From Chitinimonas taiwanensis DSM 18899 (lineage in GTDB: Bacteria > Pseudomonadota > Gammaproteobacteria > Burkholderiales > Chitinimonadaceae), in the NCBI RefSeq assembly GCF_900119825.1, contig NZ_FPKR01000013.1, positions 97,863 to 161,862 of the forward strand: a stretch of 64,000 nucleotides of DNA, read 5' to 3'. The position numbers were made by a program, and so were the translations under genes. The notes beneath the pieces are model-generated. The model did not search any database, was not told the DNA's origin, and saw only the letters and a program-made list of their open reading frames with translations. Below are positions 1 to 8,239 of this stretch, one piece after another; the first letter of the stretch is position 1, and every line of letters starts with the position of its first letter.

Positions 1-834
1 GCCCTGCTGCATACCCGTTTCCCCGGCTTCAGCCGCAAGCCCTGGCTGCTGCGTAAAGCCATCGTGCTGACCTTGTCCGGCCTGCTGCGCGAGAAGCGCA
101 TCAATGCGCTGATGCAGTACAGCACCGGGCGGCTGGGGCTGGGGTTCAACGATGCGCTGCTCGACTATCTGGAACTCGGCTATAGCGCGACGGGGGCCGA
201 GCAGATTCCGGCCAGCGGGCCGCTGGTGGTGGTGGCTAACCATCCGCTCGGTGCGCTGGATGGCGCGGCGCTGATCCAGCTGGTCAGCCGGGTACGCCCC
301 GATGTGCGCATGGTGGTCAGCGACATCCTGCTGCAGTTCCGCCCGGCGCGCGACATCCTGCTGCCGGTGGACAATCTGAGCGGGCGTAATAACCGCAGCA
401 ATGTCGATGGTATCGATGCCGCGCTGGCACGCGGCGAGGCGGTCATCATCTTCCCCAGTGGCGAGGTATCGCGCGCCAGCCCCAAGGGCATACGCGATGG
501 CTTGTGGCGTACCGGCTTTCTGCGCGTGGCCAAGCGTGCCGGCGCGCCCATCCTGCCAGTGCATATCAGCGGGCGGAATTCCTTGGGGTTCTATGCCTGG
601 TCGATGCTCTACAAGCCGCTGGCCATGCTGCTGCTCGCGCGCGAGGTGTTCGCCAAACAGGGCGGGAAGATCCAGATCAGCATCGGCGCACCGATTGCCT
701 GGCCGACGCTGGAAGCCATGCAGCTGAGCCTGCCCGAGGCGGCCGCCCATCTGCGCGAACATATCTATACGCTACGCCCCAAGCCAGCGCACAAGCTGGC
801 CTGGCGGCGCAAGAAGGCGCTAGCCAAGCATTAA
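1..834 (+). CDS. Lysophospholipid acyltransferase family protein (5' truncated)
   Basis: The reading frame is open from the first base, so the start lies upstream of the window. The product has the acyltransferase block NHPLGALDG, whose His and Asp are the catalytic pair of the PlsC/LPLAT family, and a later block FPSGEVSR that binds the glycerol-phosphate-type acceptor. Family members transfer acyl chains from acyl-ACP or acyl-CoA to a lysolipid or lyso-ornithine lipid at the inner membrane. The NHPxGxxDG variant is typical of the OlsA/OlsF-like and hemolysin-associated branch rather than of housekeeping PlsC, so the exact substrate is uncertain. The C-terminus is basic (AWRRKKALAKH). Confidence 0.8.
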   Translation, partial: ALLHTRFPGFSRKPWLLRKAIVLTLSGLLREKRINALMQYSTGRLGLGFNDALLDYLELGYSATGAEQIPASGPLVVVANHPLGALDGAALIQLVSRVRPDVRMVVSDILLQFRPARDILLPVDNLSGRNNRSNVDGIDAALARGEAVIIFPSGEVSRASPKGIRDGLWRTGFLRVAKRAGAPILPVHISGRNSLGFYAWSMLYKPLAMLLLAREVFAKQGGKIQISIGAPIAWPTLEAMQLSLPEAAAHLREHIYTLRPKPAHKLAWRRKKALAKH

Positions 835-873
835 GCGGCTTGGCGGGCGCGGCGCTGGCGCGAGACCCGCGGC

Positions 874-1947
874 TCAGTCCGCGCTGCTTGGGTCGGCCAC
901 CGCAGTCTTGCGGCTGGCGCGGCGCAGGCGGCTGGTGTCCACCAGCTGCACGGCGCGGGCACGCAGCTGGCCGCAGCCGCCATCGATATCCTGGCCGGCC
1001 GAGTTGCGCACCTTGGTCAGCACGCCGCGGCTATGCAGATAGCGGGTCATGTACTGGATGCGCTCGGCGTCCGGGCGCTGGAATTCGTCCGACTCGAGGC
1101 TGTTGTAGGGAATCAGGTTCAGCACCGCGAACTTGCCCTTGAACAGGCGCAGGATGGCGTCCATCTCATCCTGCCCGTCATTGATGCCGCGCAACAGCGT
1201 CCACTGGTACTGGATCGGGTAGCCGGTGCTGCGCGCATAGTCCTCGCCCAGCGCCATCAGCGCTTCGGGATCGATGCGCGGCGCGCGCGGCAGAAGCTGG
1301 GCGCGCAGCTCGGCCTTGCTGGTGTGCAGCGACAAGGCCAGCGCCGGTTTCACCACCTGCTGCGGCAGGCGCTCGAACACGCGCAGATCACCCACGGTGG
1401 AGAACACCAGGTTCTTGTGGCCGATATTGCCTTCGCGGCCCAGGAGGTCAATCGCCTCCAGCACATTGTCGAGATTATGGGCAGGCTCGCCCATGCCCAT
1501 GAACACCACCTTCTTCACCGGCCGGAAACGCCGTGCCAGCGCCACCTGGGCGACGATTTCGGCGCTGCCGACCTGGCGCAGCAGCCCGCTCTTGCCGGTC
1601 TGGCAGAACACGCAGCCGACCGCGCAACCGACCTGGGTGGACACACATAGCCCATCGCGCGGCAAAAGCACGCTTTCCACCATCTGCCCATCGGCCAGCT
1701 CGACCAGGAGGCGCGCCGAGCCATCGGCCGCCGGGTGCTCGGACTTCAGTCGCACCAGACCATCGATCTGGCGCTGGATGGCCGGCAGGCCGTCGCGCAC
1801 CGGCAGGGGCAGATAGTCCTCGGTCCGGCGGTACTTGGTGCCGGTATCAAGCGGCAGGCCGCGCAGCCAGGCGCGGCTGATGCGGCCGATATGGCAGGGC
1901 TTGGCGCCGAGTTCGGCCAGGGCGTGGTGCAGGTCGTGGATGCGCAT
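874..1947 (-). CDS. rlmN: RlmN-family dual-specificity RNA methyltransferase (radical SAM)
   Basis: This 357-residue protein has the radical-SAM cluster motif CAVGCVFC preceded by STQVG, the family block FMGMGEPAHNLDNV and the C-terminal DIDGGCGQL, whose Cys is the methyl-carrying residue of RlmN. RlmN methylates C2 of A2503 in 23S rRNA and A37 of some tRNAs. The sequence is slightly short for classical RlmN and some bacteria carry a second paralogue, so it may be the paralogue rather than the main housekeeping copy. It is convergent with the acyltransferase and divergent from the transporter. Confidence 0.85.
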   Translation of the reverse strand: MRIHDLHHALAELGAKPCHIGRISRAWLRGLPLDTGTKYRRTEDYLPLPVRDGLPAIQRQIDGLVRLKSEHPAADGSARLLVELADGQMVESVLLPRDGLCVSTQVGCAVGCVFCQTGKSGLLRQVGSAEIVAQVALARRFRPVKKVVFMGMGEPAHNLDNVLEAIDLLGREGNIGHKNLVFSTVGDLRVFERLPQQVVKPALALSLHTSKAELRAQLLPRAPRIDPEALMALGEDYARSTGYPIQYQWTLLRGINDGQDEMDAILRLFKGKFAVLNLIPYNSLESDEFQRPDAERIQYMTRYLHSRGVLTKVRNSAGQDIDGGCGQLRARAVQLVDTSRLRRASRKTAVADPSSAD

Positions 1948-2283
1948 GGGGCGCGCATCCTATCACTGGCCCGCAGCGCTGTGGCGGGCAGGGGATGGTC
2001 GGAGCACCGCACACGGCCAGGCCGCCCAGGCCCTTGTCAGCCAGTGTCTTGCCGACGCGCATACATAAAGCATCACTAATATATTGATGCCAGCGCGCTG
2101 AAAAGAGCGTTTAGAAATCAGGACATTAGCATCAAGCCGCTGCCAGCAAGGCTTTCAGAGTGGCTTACAAATACCTGACAGTACTGGCAATCATTCCCAT
2201 TTATGCCTTAGCCTGCCCGCGCTGGCTGTACTCAGCACCGCCCTGCCCGGCTGGGCGGCCAAATAAATCCAATGGGGAAAACG
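1948..2283. other. Intergenic region between rlmN and the transporter
   Basis: These 336 bases lie between divergent genes, so they should hold both promoters. The stretch around 2065-2110 is the most AT-rich part. No clear operator, RNA or conserved small ORF is visible. Confidence 0.4.
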
Positions 2284-3612
2284 ATGAGCTTGCTTGCATC
2301 GCTGGACAAGAGTCACAGCATCGCCGATGCCAACTTCAACCGCTGGCTGATTCCGCCCGCGGCGCTGGCCATACACCTGTGCATAGGCCAGGCCTACGCC
2401 TTCTCGGTGTTCAATTCGCCGCTCAACCAGGCTTATGGCTGGAGCATTCCGGCCCTCGGTTGGATCTTCTCGCTGGCCATCGTCTTCCTCGGTCTGTCGG
2501 CCGCGTTTGGCGGCAAATGGCTCGAGCGGGTCGGCCCGCGCGCCACCATGTTCACCTCGGCGCTGTGCTTTGGCGGCGGCTTCCTGATCTCGGCGCTGGG
2601 CATCCACCTCAAGCAGCTATGGTTGCTGTATCTCGGTTACGGCGTGGTCGGTGGCATCGGCCTCGGTCTTGGCTATGTGTCGCCGGTGTCCACGCTGATC
2701 AAGTGGTTTCCGGATCGGCGCGGCATGGCCACCGGCATGGCCATCATGGGCTTTGGTGGCGGCGCGATGATAGGTGCGCCGCTGGCCGTCATGCTGATGG
2801 AACACTTCAAGACCGACGCTACGGCCGGCATCACCGAAACCTTCGTGGTGATGGGGGTGATCTACACCATCTCGATGCTGGTCGGCGCCTTTACCGTGCG
2901 CCTGCCCGCGCCGGGCTGGAAGCCCGAAGGCTATGTGGAGAAGGCCAGCGCGGACAAGCTGTCGGGCGATGCCTTCGTGCATGTGGATCAGGCACATAGC
3001 GCGCCGCAGTTCTGGCTGCTATGGGTCGTGCTGTGCATGAATGTAACCGCCGGCATCGGCGTGCTCGGCCAGGCCTCGCTGATGATCCAGGAAGTGTTCA
3101 AGGACACGGTCACCGCCGCAGCGGCTGCCGGCTTCGTCGGCCTTCTGTCGCTGTTCAATATGGGTGGGCGTTTCTTCTGGTCCAGCGTGTCCGACCTGAT
3201 CGGCCGCAAGCTCACCTATGTGGTGTTCTTCCTCTTGGGCGCCGTGCTGTACGCGCTGATCCCTTCAGCCGGCGCGGCGGGCAATGTGCTGCTCTTCGTT
3301 GGCCTGTATGCGTTGATTCTGTCCATGTATGGCGGCGGCTTTGCCACCATCCCGGCCTATCTGTCCGATATGTTCGGCACCCGCTTCGTCGGTGCCATCC
3401 ATGGCCGCCTGCTCACCGCCTGGGCGGTCGCTGGCGTGCTCGGTCCGATCATCGTCAACTATATGCGCGAGTACCAGATTGCCCAGGGTGTGGCCAAGGC
3501 GCAGGCCTACAACACCACCATGTACGTGATGGCCGCCTTGCTGATTGTCGGCCTGATCGCCAACATCCTGGTCAAGCCGGTCGATACCCGTTTCGTCACC
3601 AAGGAAGCCTAA
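2284..3612 (+). CDS. OFA-family MFS transporter (oxalate/formate antiporter-like)
   Basis: The protein has twelve hydrophobic segments and a first cytoplasmic loop of the MFS type (GGKWLERVGPRATMF). The N-terminal block AYAFSVFNSPL and the later GGRFFWSSVSDLIGRK loop are characteristic of the oxalate:formate antiporter family. It should exchange small organic anions across the inner membrane. An in-frame ATG at 2272 exists, but the ATG at 2284 is preceded by GGGGA at good spacing and is preferred. The small companion gene at 3616 and the formate dehydrogenase-like operon that follows suggest formate or oxalate handling, which is inference. Confidence 0.85.
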   Translation: MSLLASLDKSHSIADANFNRWLIPPAALAIHLCIGQAYAFSVFNSPLNQAYGWSIPALGWIFSLAIVFLGLSAAFGGKWLERVGPRATMFTSALCFGGGFLISALGIHLKQLWLLYLGYGVVGGIGLGLGYVSPVSTLIKWFPDRRGMATGMAIMGFGGGAMIGAPLAVMLMEHFKTDATAGITETFVVMGVIYTISMLVGAFTVRLPAPGWKPEGYVEKASADKLSGDAFVHVDQAHSAPQFWLLWVVLCMNVTAGIGVLGQASLMIQEVFKDTVTAAAAAGFVGLLSLFNMGGRFFWSSVSDLIGRKLTYVVFFLLGAVLYALIPSAGAAGNVLLFVGLYALILSMYGGGFATIPAYLSDMFGTRFVGAIHGRLLTAWAVAGVLGPIIVNYMREYQIAQGVAKAQAYNTTMYVMAALLIVGLIANILVKPVDTRFVTKEA

Positions 3613-3615
3613 GCC

Positions 3616-3720
3616 ATGAATGCCAAGACCAAGGGCCTGATCCTGTGGGCCTATGTTTCCCTGCCACTGGCCTGGGGCGTCTACCAGACCATCAAGAAGA
3701 CCCTGGCACTGTTTGCCTGA
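3616..3720 (+). CDS. Small companion protein of the OFA transporter (34 aa)
   Basis: The ATG lies 3 bases after the transporter stop, and the ORF encodes 34 residues with one hydrophobic span (LILWAYVSLPLAWGVYQT) followed by a Lys pair. Such tiny one-helix proteins are often found directly behind OFA-type carriers and are annotated as an MFS transporter small subunit. The tight spacing implies cotranscription. Its role is not established from this sequence; a membrane-inserted partner of the carrier is the natural inference. Confidence 0.7.
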   Translation: MNAKTKGLILWAYVSLPLAWGVYQTIKKTLALFA

Positions 3721-3784
3721 GTCTGCGGCCGAAACGGGTGTAGCCTGCCCGTTCCGGCCACCCCGCCTGCGCGCAAGCCCAGGC

Positions 3785-3826
3785 GGCTGACACCAGCGGC
3801 CTGGCCACAGGCCGCTGGTGTCAGCC
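3785..3826. repeat. Perfect 19-bp inverted repeat upstream of fdhF-like gene
   Basis: Two 19-base arms (3785-3803 and 3808-3826) pair perfectly around a 4-base loop. No T-run follows on either strand, so it is not a clean intrinsic terminator. It lies 19 bases before the next start codon and may attenuate transcription between the transporter and the oxidoreductase operon. Confidence 0.7.
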
Positions 3827-3845
3827 CGAGCAAGGAGCAAGGCCC

Positions 3846-6125
3846 ATGAGCAAACAGGCGATCAAGTTATACAGCAAGCCAGCCGGCGGCTGGGGTGCGC
3901 TGCGCAGCGTGTTCAAGCATATCCACGCGCAGGGCATCGTCGGCCGCGGGGTCAGCACGCTGTTGCGCGCCAACCAGCCCGATGGCTTCGACTGCCCGGG
4001 CTGTGCCTGGCCGGACAAGAACCACCACTCCACCTTTGAGTTCTGCGAAAACGGCGCCAAGGCCGTGGCGGCGGAAGCCACCGAGCGACGCGCCGACCGC
4101 GCGCTGTTCGAGAGCCATACCGTGGCCCAGCTGGCCGCGCATGATGACTACTGGCTGGAAGGCCAGGGCCGGCTGACCGAACCGATGCGCTACGACGCCG
4201 CGCAGGACCGCTACGTCCCCACCAGCTGGGATGACGCATTCGCCCTGATGGCCCGTCATCTGCAAGCCCTACCCGACCCGAACCAGGCGCTGTTCTATAC
4301 CTCGGGGCGCACCTCGAACGAGGCCGCCTTCCTCTACCAGCTGTTCATCCGCGAATACGGCACCAATAACCTGCCCGACTGCTCGAATATGTGCCACGAA
4401 CCCTCGGGCACGGCGATGAAGGAGCAGATCGGCATTGGTAAGGGCACGGTCACGCTGGACGACTTCGACGCCGCCGAGGCGATCTTCATCTTCGGCCAGA
4501 ACCCCGGCACCAATCACCCGCGCATGCTGGGCACCCTGCGCGAAGCCGCCAAGCGCGGTTGCCGCATCGTGGTATTCAACCCGCTGCGCGAACGCGGCCT
4601 CGAACGCTTTGCCGACCCACAAAGCCCCGCCGATATGCTGTCCAGCCAGGGCAGCGCGATTGCCAGCAGCTATTACCAAGTGCGCATCGGCGGCGACTTG
4701 GCCGTGGCCAAGGGCATGGCCAAGGCGGTGCTGGAAGCGGGCGATATCGACGCCGACTTCATCGCCGCGCATACCGATGGCTTTGACGCCTTTCGCGCCG
4801 ATGTGGCGGCGGAAAGCTGGGCCACCATCGAAGCCGAATCGGGCCTGACTGAAGCGCAGATTCGCGCCGCGGCCGATATCTATCGCCAAAGCAGCGCCAG
4901 CATCTGCACCTGGGGCATGGGCATCACCCAGCACAAGCATTCGGTGGCCACCATCCAGGCCATCGTCAATCTGCTCTTGCTGAAGGGCAATATCGGCAAG
5001 CCCGGCGCCGGTGCCTGTCCGGTACGCGGTCACTCGAATGTGCAGGGCGACCGCACCATGGGCATTTACGAACGCCCCAGCCCGGCCTTTCTAAACAAGC
5101 TTGGCAAAGCGTTCGACTTCACCCCGCCAGCAGCGCACGGCCATGATGTGGTCAGCGCGATTGAAGCCATGCTGGCCGGCGAAGCCAAGGTATTCATCGC
5201 GCTGGGCGGCAATTTCGCGGTGGCCACGCCGGATGCCGACCGCACCCAGGAAGCACTGCGGCAGTGCGCGCTGACCGTGCATATCACCACCAAGCTCAAC
5301 CGCTCGCATCTTGTGCATGGCCAGGACGCGTTGATCCTGCCTTGCCTTGGGCGCACCGAAATCGATATCCAGGCCAGCGGCCCACAGGGGGTGACGGTGG
5401 AAGACTCGATGAGCATGGTGCATATCTCGGCCGGCATGAATGCGCCGGCGTCCGCCCAGCTGCTGTCGGAACCCGCCATCGTGGCGCGTCTGGCCCAGGC
5501 CACCCTGCCGCACAGCAAAACGCCCTGGGCCTGGCTGATCGAAGACTATGACCGCATCCGCGCCAAGATCGCCGAGGTGATCGATGGCTTCGAGGATTTC
5601 AATGCACGCGTGCATGTGCCGGGCGGCTTTTACCTCGGTAACTCGGCGCGCGAACGCAACTGGCAGACCGCCACCGGCAAGGCGCGTTTCCTGGCCCATG
5701 CCGTGCCGCAGGACCTGCCCATCGCCACCCTGCGCGCGCAGCACCCGACCCAGACCGTGTTTAATCTGATGACCGTGCGCAGCCACGACCAGTACAACAC
5801 CACTATCTATGGCCTCGACGACCGCTATCGCGGCGTGTTCGGCCACCGCCGCGTGTGCTTCATCAACCCCGCCGATCTCAGCGCACTGGGCTTCAAGGCC
5901 GGTCAGTGGGTCGATATGCGCTCGGTCTGGCATGACGGCCACGAGCGCGTGGCCCGCCGCTTCCTGCTGGTCGAGTACGATATTCCGGCCGGCAATCTCG
6001 CCAGCTATTACCCGGAAACCAATAATCTGGTGCCACTGAGCAGCATGGCCGACCGCGCACGTACGCCGGCTTCCAAATCGGTGCCGGTCACGCTGATCCT
6101 GAGCCAAGAACAGGACGCCGCCTAG
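3846..6125 (+). CDS. FdhF/YdeP-family molybdopterin oxidoreductase
   Basis: This 759-residue protein matches the YdeP branch of formate-dehydrogenase-like molybdoenzymes. It has an N-terminal CPGCAWPD, the block DCSNMCHEPSGTAM where the Mo ligand region lies, GQNPGTNHPRM, and a C-terminal molydopterin dinucleotide-binding domain (SHDQYNTTIYGLDDRYRG). There is no in-frame TGA, so no selenocysteine. The family is thought to oxidise or reduce a small substrate in the cytoplasm, and E. coli YdeP is linked to acid resistance, but the true substrate is not known. fdhD follows in the same operon, consistent with sulfuration of the cofactor. The start ATG is preceded by AGGAGCAAGGCCC. Confidence 0.88.
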   Translation: MSKQAIKLYSKPAGGWGALRSVFKHIHAQGIVGRGVSTLLRANQPDGFDCPGCAWPDKNHHSTFEFCENGAKAVAAEATERRADRALFESHTVAQLAAHDDYWLEGQGRLTEPMRYDAAQDRYVPTSWDDAFALMARHLQALPDPNQALFYTSGRTSNEAAFLYQLFIREYGTNNLPDCSNMCHEPSGTAMKEQIGIGKGTVTLDDFDAAEAIFIFGQNPGTNHPRMLGTLREAAKRGCRIVVFNPLRERGLERFADPQSPADMLSSQGSAIASSYYQVRIGGDLAVAKGMAKAVLEAGDIDADFIAAHTDGFDAFRADVAAESWATIEAESGLTEAQIRAAADIYRQSSASICTWGMGITQHKHSVATIQAIVNLLLLKGNIGKPGAGACPVRGHSNVQGDRTMGIYERPSPAFLNKLGKAFDFTPPAAHGHDVVSAIEAMLAGEAKVFIALGGNFAVATPDADRTQEALRQCALTVHITTKLNRSHLVHGQDALILPCLGRTEIDIQASGPQGVTVEDSMSMVHISAGMNAPASAQLLSEPAIVARLAQATLPHSKTPWAWLIEDYDRIRAKIAEVIDGFEDFNARVHVPGGFYLGNSARERNWQTATGKARFLAHAVPQDLPIATLRAQHPTQTVFNLMTVRSHDQYNTTIYGLDDRYRGVFGHRRVCFINPADLSALGFKAGQWVDMRSVWHDGHERVARRFLLVEYDIPAGNLASYYPETNNLVPLSSMADRARTPASKSVPVTLILSQEQDAA

Positions 6126-6361
6126 TGGATGAACAAGCACTGCTGAATATCGTGGTGGCGGTGGCCGAGGCCGAGGGCCAGTCCGACCACCGGCTGGCCA
6201 AGCAGCTGGGCCTCGGTATGAGCCAGCTCAATCGCGCGCTAGCCTTGCTGGCCGGCCCGGCCGAGCAAGGCGGTCTGGACCTGATCGCCACGCGCCAGGA
6301 CGGCAAGCGCCGCACGCTGTGGCTAAGCGAGAAGGGACGCGCGCTATGTCAGACCCGCTGA
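6125..6361 (+). CDS. Small winged-helix protein between fdhF-like gene and fdhD
   Basis: The GTG start shares its first base with the fdhF-like TAG stop, giving tight translational coupling. The 78-residue product has a predicted helix-turn-helix (SDHRLAKQLGLGMSQLNRALALL) followed by a wing-like strand pair (LDLIATRQDGKRRTLWLSEKGRAL), resembling a minimal MarR-type winged helix without the dimerisation helices. Its end overlaps the start of fdhD by 16 bases. It could be a local regulator of the operon; no experimental role is known to me. Confidence 0.65.
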   Translation: MDEQALLNIVVAVAEAEGQSDHRLAKQLGLGMSQLNRALALLAGPAEQGGLDLIATRQDGKRRTLWLSEKGRALCQTR

Positions 6362-7152
6362 CCCCGCCGCCTGGCAGCCTGGCGGTGCATGCGCTACGCA
6401 TCGCCGCCGGCCAGACCACGCCACGCCGCGAGCTGCTGGCCGAAGAGACCGCCATTGCCTTCAGCTACAACGGCATCAGCCAGGCGGTGATGATGGCCAG
6501 CCCGCAGGACCTCGAGGACTTCGCGCTCGGCTTTTCGCTCAGCGAGGGCATCCTCACCCGGCCGGGCGAGTTGCTTGATCTGGAAATCCAGCCGCAGGCC
6601 GAGGGCATTGTGCTGGAGATGCAGATCAGCGCCGCCCGCTTCGCCGCCCTGAAAAACCGTCGCCGTAGCCTGACCGGCAATAGCGGCTGTGGCCTGTGCG
6701 GCCACGATAGCCTGGCCAGCGCCATTCGCGCCCTGCCCGCGTTGCATACCGAGCAATACAGTACGGCCGCGCAGGTGCATGCGGCCATGCAGGCACTGGC
6801 CGCGCAGCAGGCACTGAATGCGGCCACCGGCGCCGTGCACGCAGCCGGGCGCTGGCAGTATGGCCAGCTGTTGCTGCGCGAGGACGTGGGCCGCCACAAC
6901 GCGCTCGACAAGCTGATCGGCGCCTGCGCACGCCAGCCCGAGCCGCATGGCCTGCTGGTGATCAGCTCGCGTGCCTCCTACGAAATGGTGCACAAGGCGG
7001 CCAGCGCCGGCTTCGCCATCCTGGCCGCCATCTCCGCCCCCACCGCCCTGGCCGTGCAGCTGGCCGAAGAGACCGGCCTATGCCTGATCGGCTTCGCGCG
7101 CGAGCAAAGGCTGACCGTATACAGCCATCCGGAACGTTTGCGGGCATCCTGA
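6346..7152 (+). CDS. fdhD: Formate dehydrogenase accessory sulfurtransferase FdhD
   Basis: The protein carries the FdhD signature GNSGCGLCGHDSL, whose two cysteines receive sulfur from IscS and pass it to the molybdenum cofactor, and the later block REDVGRHNALDKLIG plus SSRASYEMVHKAASAG. The start at ATG 6346 is preferred over an upstream GTG at 6319 because GAAGGGA lies at proper distance and the family N-terminus begins near this point. It works with the molybdoenzyme encoded at 3846. Confidence 0.93.
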   Translation: MSDPLTPPPGSLAVHALRIAAGQTTPRRELLAEETAIAFSYNGISQAVMMASPQDLEDFALGFSLSEGILTRPGELLDLEIQPQAEGIVLEMQISAARFAALKNRRRSLTGNSGCGLCGHDSLASAIRALPALHTEQYSTAAQVHAAMQALAAQQALNAATGAVHAAGRWQYGQLLLREDVGRHNALDKLIGACARQPEPHGLLVISSRASYEMVHKAASAGFAILAAISAPTALAVQLAEETGLCLIGFAREQRLTVYSHPERLRAS

Positions 7153-7300
7153 GGCGAGCGTCACACCGCGCCATCCAGCCGCTACCTCATACAGTCTTGC
7201 CAAGAAAGCGCAGAGCGTGCCGCACCTGCTATCGTCGGTGCGGCAAGCACGCTCGTTGGGCAGCACTAGCCCTATCGCCATAGCGAAGGCCGTACCGCAC

Positions 7301-8020
7301 TCATTCGCTCGGCGGGGTGTATTCCTTTGCCGGTGCCAGCTCACCTTTGGCGGCCATGGGAAGTTCGACATGGTCTATCTCCTCCAGGCGTGCCTTCAAC
7401 CACGCGATCTCATGTTCCAGCGCGGCGCGCTTACGCTCCACATAGTCAATGCTGGCTTGGTCGGCATCGGGCGGCAGGCGCTGACCGTCCATCATCATCA
7501 CCGCCAGCTCTGTACCAAGCTGTGACTTACGATTTTCCAAACGGGTACGTTCAGACCATTTTTGCTGTGCCAGGCCATTGCGCCTTGTCTCAATCGAGGC
7601 ATTCGCTTCGGCGATCTCATCGGGCGTGGCGGCGACGCCATCCACCACGATGGCGGGCTCAGTGGCGGCGGGTAGTGCAGGCTTGGGGGCGGATTTGGGG
7701 CGTTGGCTGAGCCAGAACAGGCCGGCACCCAGCAGGGCGACGCCGGCCAGCACCAGCAGCCAGCGCTGGCCAGCACCTTCGCGGCGGGCCACTGGCTCGG
7801 GTGGCGGGGTCATGCCCTGGTCCTGATTGCGCAGGCTGGCGTCGTAGACCGCGCGGCGTATTGGGTCGGCTAGCACGGCATGGGCCTTGCGCACCGCCTC
7901 CAGCTGCACGCTGCCCGAGCCGGCCAGCTGCTGCATGCGCACATCGTAGGCGCGGCGGATCTCGGCCTCGTCGGCCGTGGGGCTGATGCCCAGCAACTGG
8001 TAATGGGTTTTGGTCTGCAT
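7301..8020 (-). CDS. J-domain-like membrane protein lacking the HPD motif
   Basis: Starting at ATG 8020 (MQTKTHYQLLG) the first 65 residues look like a J domain: THYQLLGISPTADEAEIRRAYD and AHAVLADPIRRAVYD. The usual HPD tripeptide between helices II and III is absent (QLAGSGSVQLEAV in its place), so stimulation of DnaK is doubtful. A single membrane span (RWLLVLAGVALLGAGLFWL) follows near residue 95, and the rest is a charged, coiled-coil-rich tail with a VERKRAALEHEIAWLKARLEE segment. An upstream in-frame start at 8056 only adds a poorly conserved extension. The cellular role is unknown. Confidence 0.75.
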   Translation of the reverse strand: MQTKTHYQLLGISPTADEAEIRRAYDVRMQQLAGSGSVQLEAVRKAHAVLADPIRRAVYDASLRNQDQGMTPPPEPVARREGAGQRWLLVLAGVALLGAGLFWLSQRPKSAPKPALPAATEPAIVVDGVAATPDEIAEANASIETRRNGLAQQKWSERTRLENRKSQLGTELAVMMMDGQRLPPDADQASIDYVERKRAALEHEIAWLKARLEEIDHVELPMAAKGELAPAKEYTPPSE

Positions 8021-8239
8021 GGGCTTAGACGTAAAAAAAAGCGTCAGTCTGCCCAAAGCCGCCCGCCCCCACCACCTTGGCAGGCCGGCGGATGGCAGCG
8101 GCGCAACGGCGCTGTGGTCAGCCAGCCTCAGCGTGCATGCCGGCCGGCTCAGCTAGCTCACTGGTGGCGCTCATCGGTGCCGAGCAGCCGCAGGTAGCCG
8201 CCTACCACCACGCAGCCGCCCTGCCCGGCCGGGGCCGCG

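Noticed and set aside
8057..8239. Short minus-strand frame after the YcaO stop ending in GTDERHQ
   Set aside because: There is no start with a ribosome site and no family match. It is likely read-through of GC-rich spacer.
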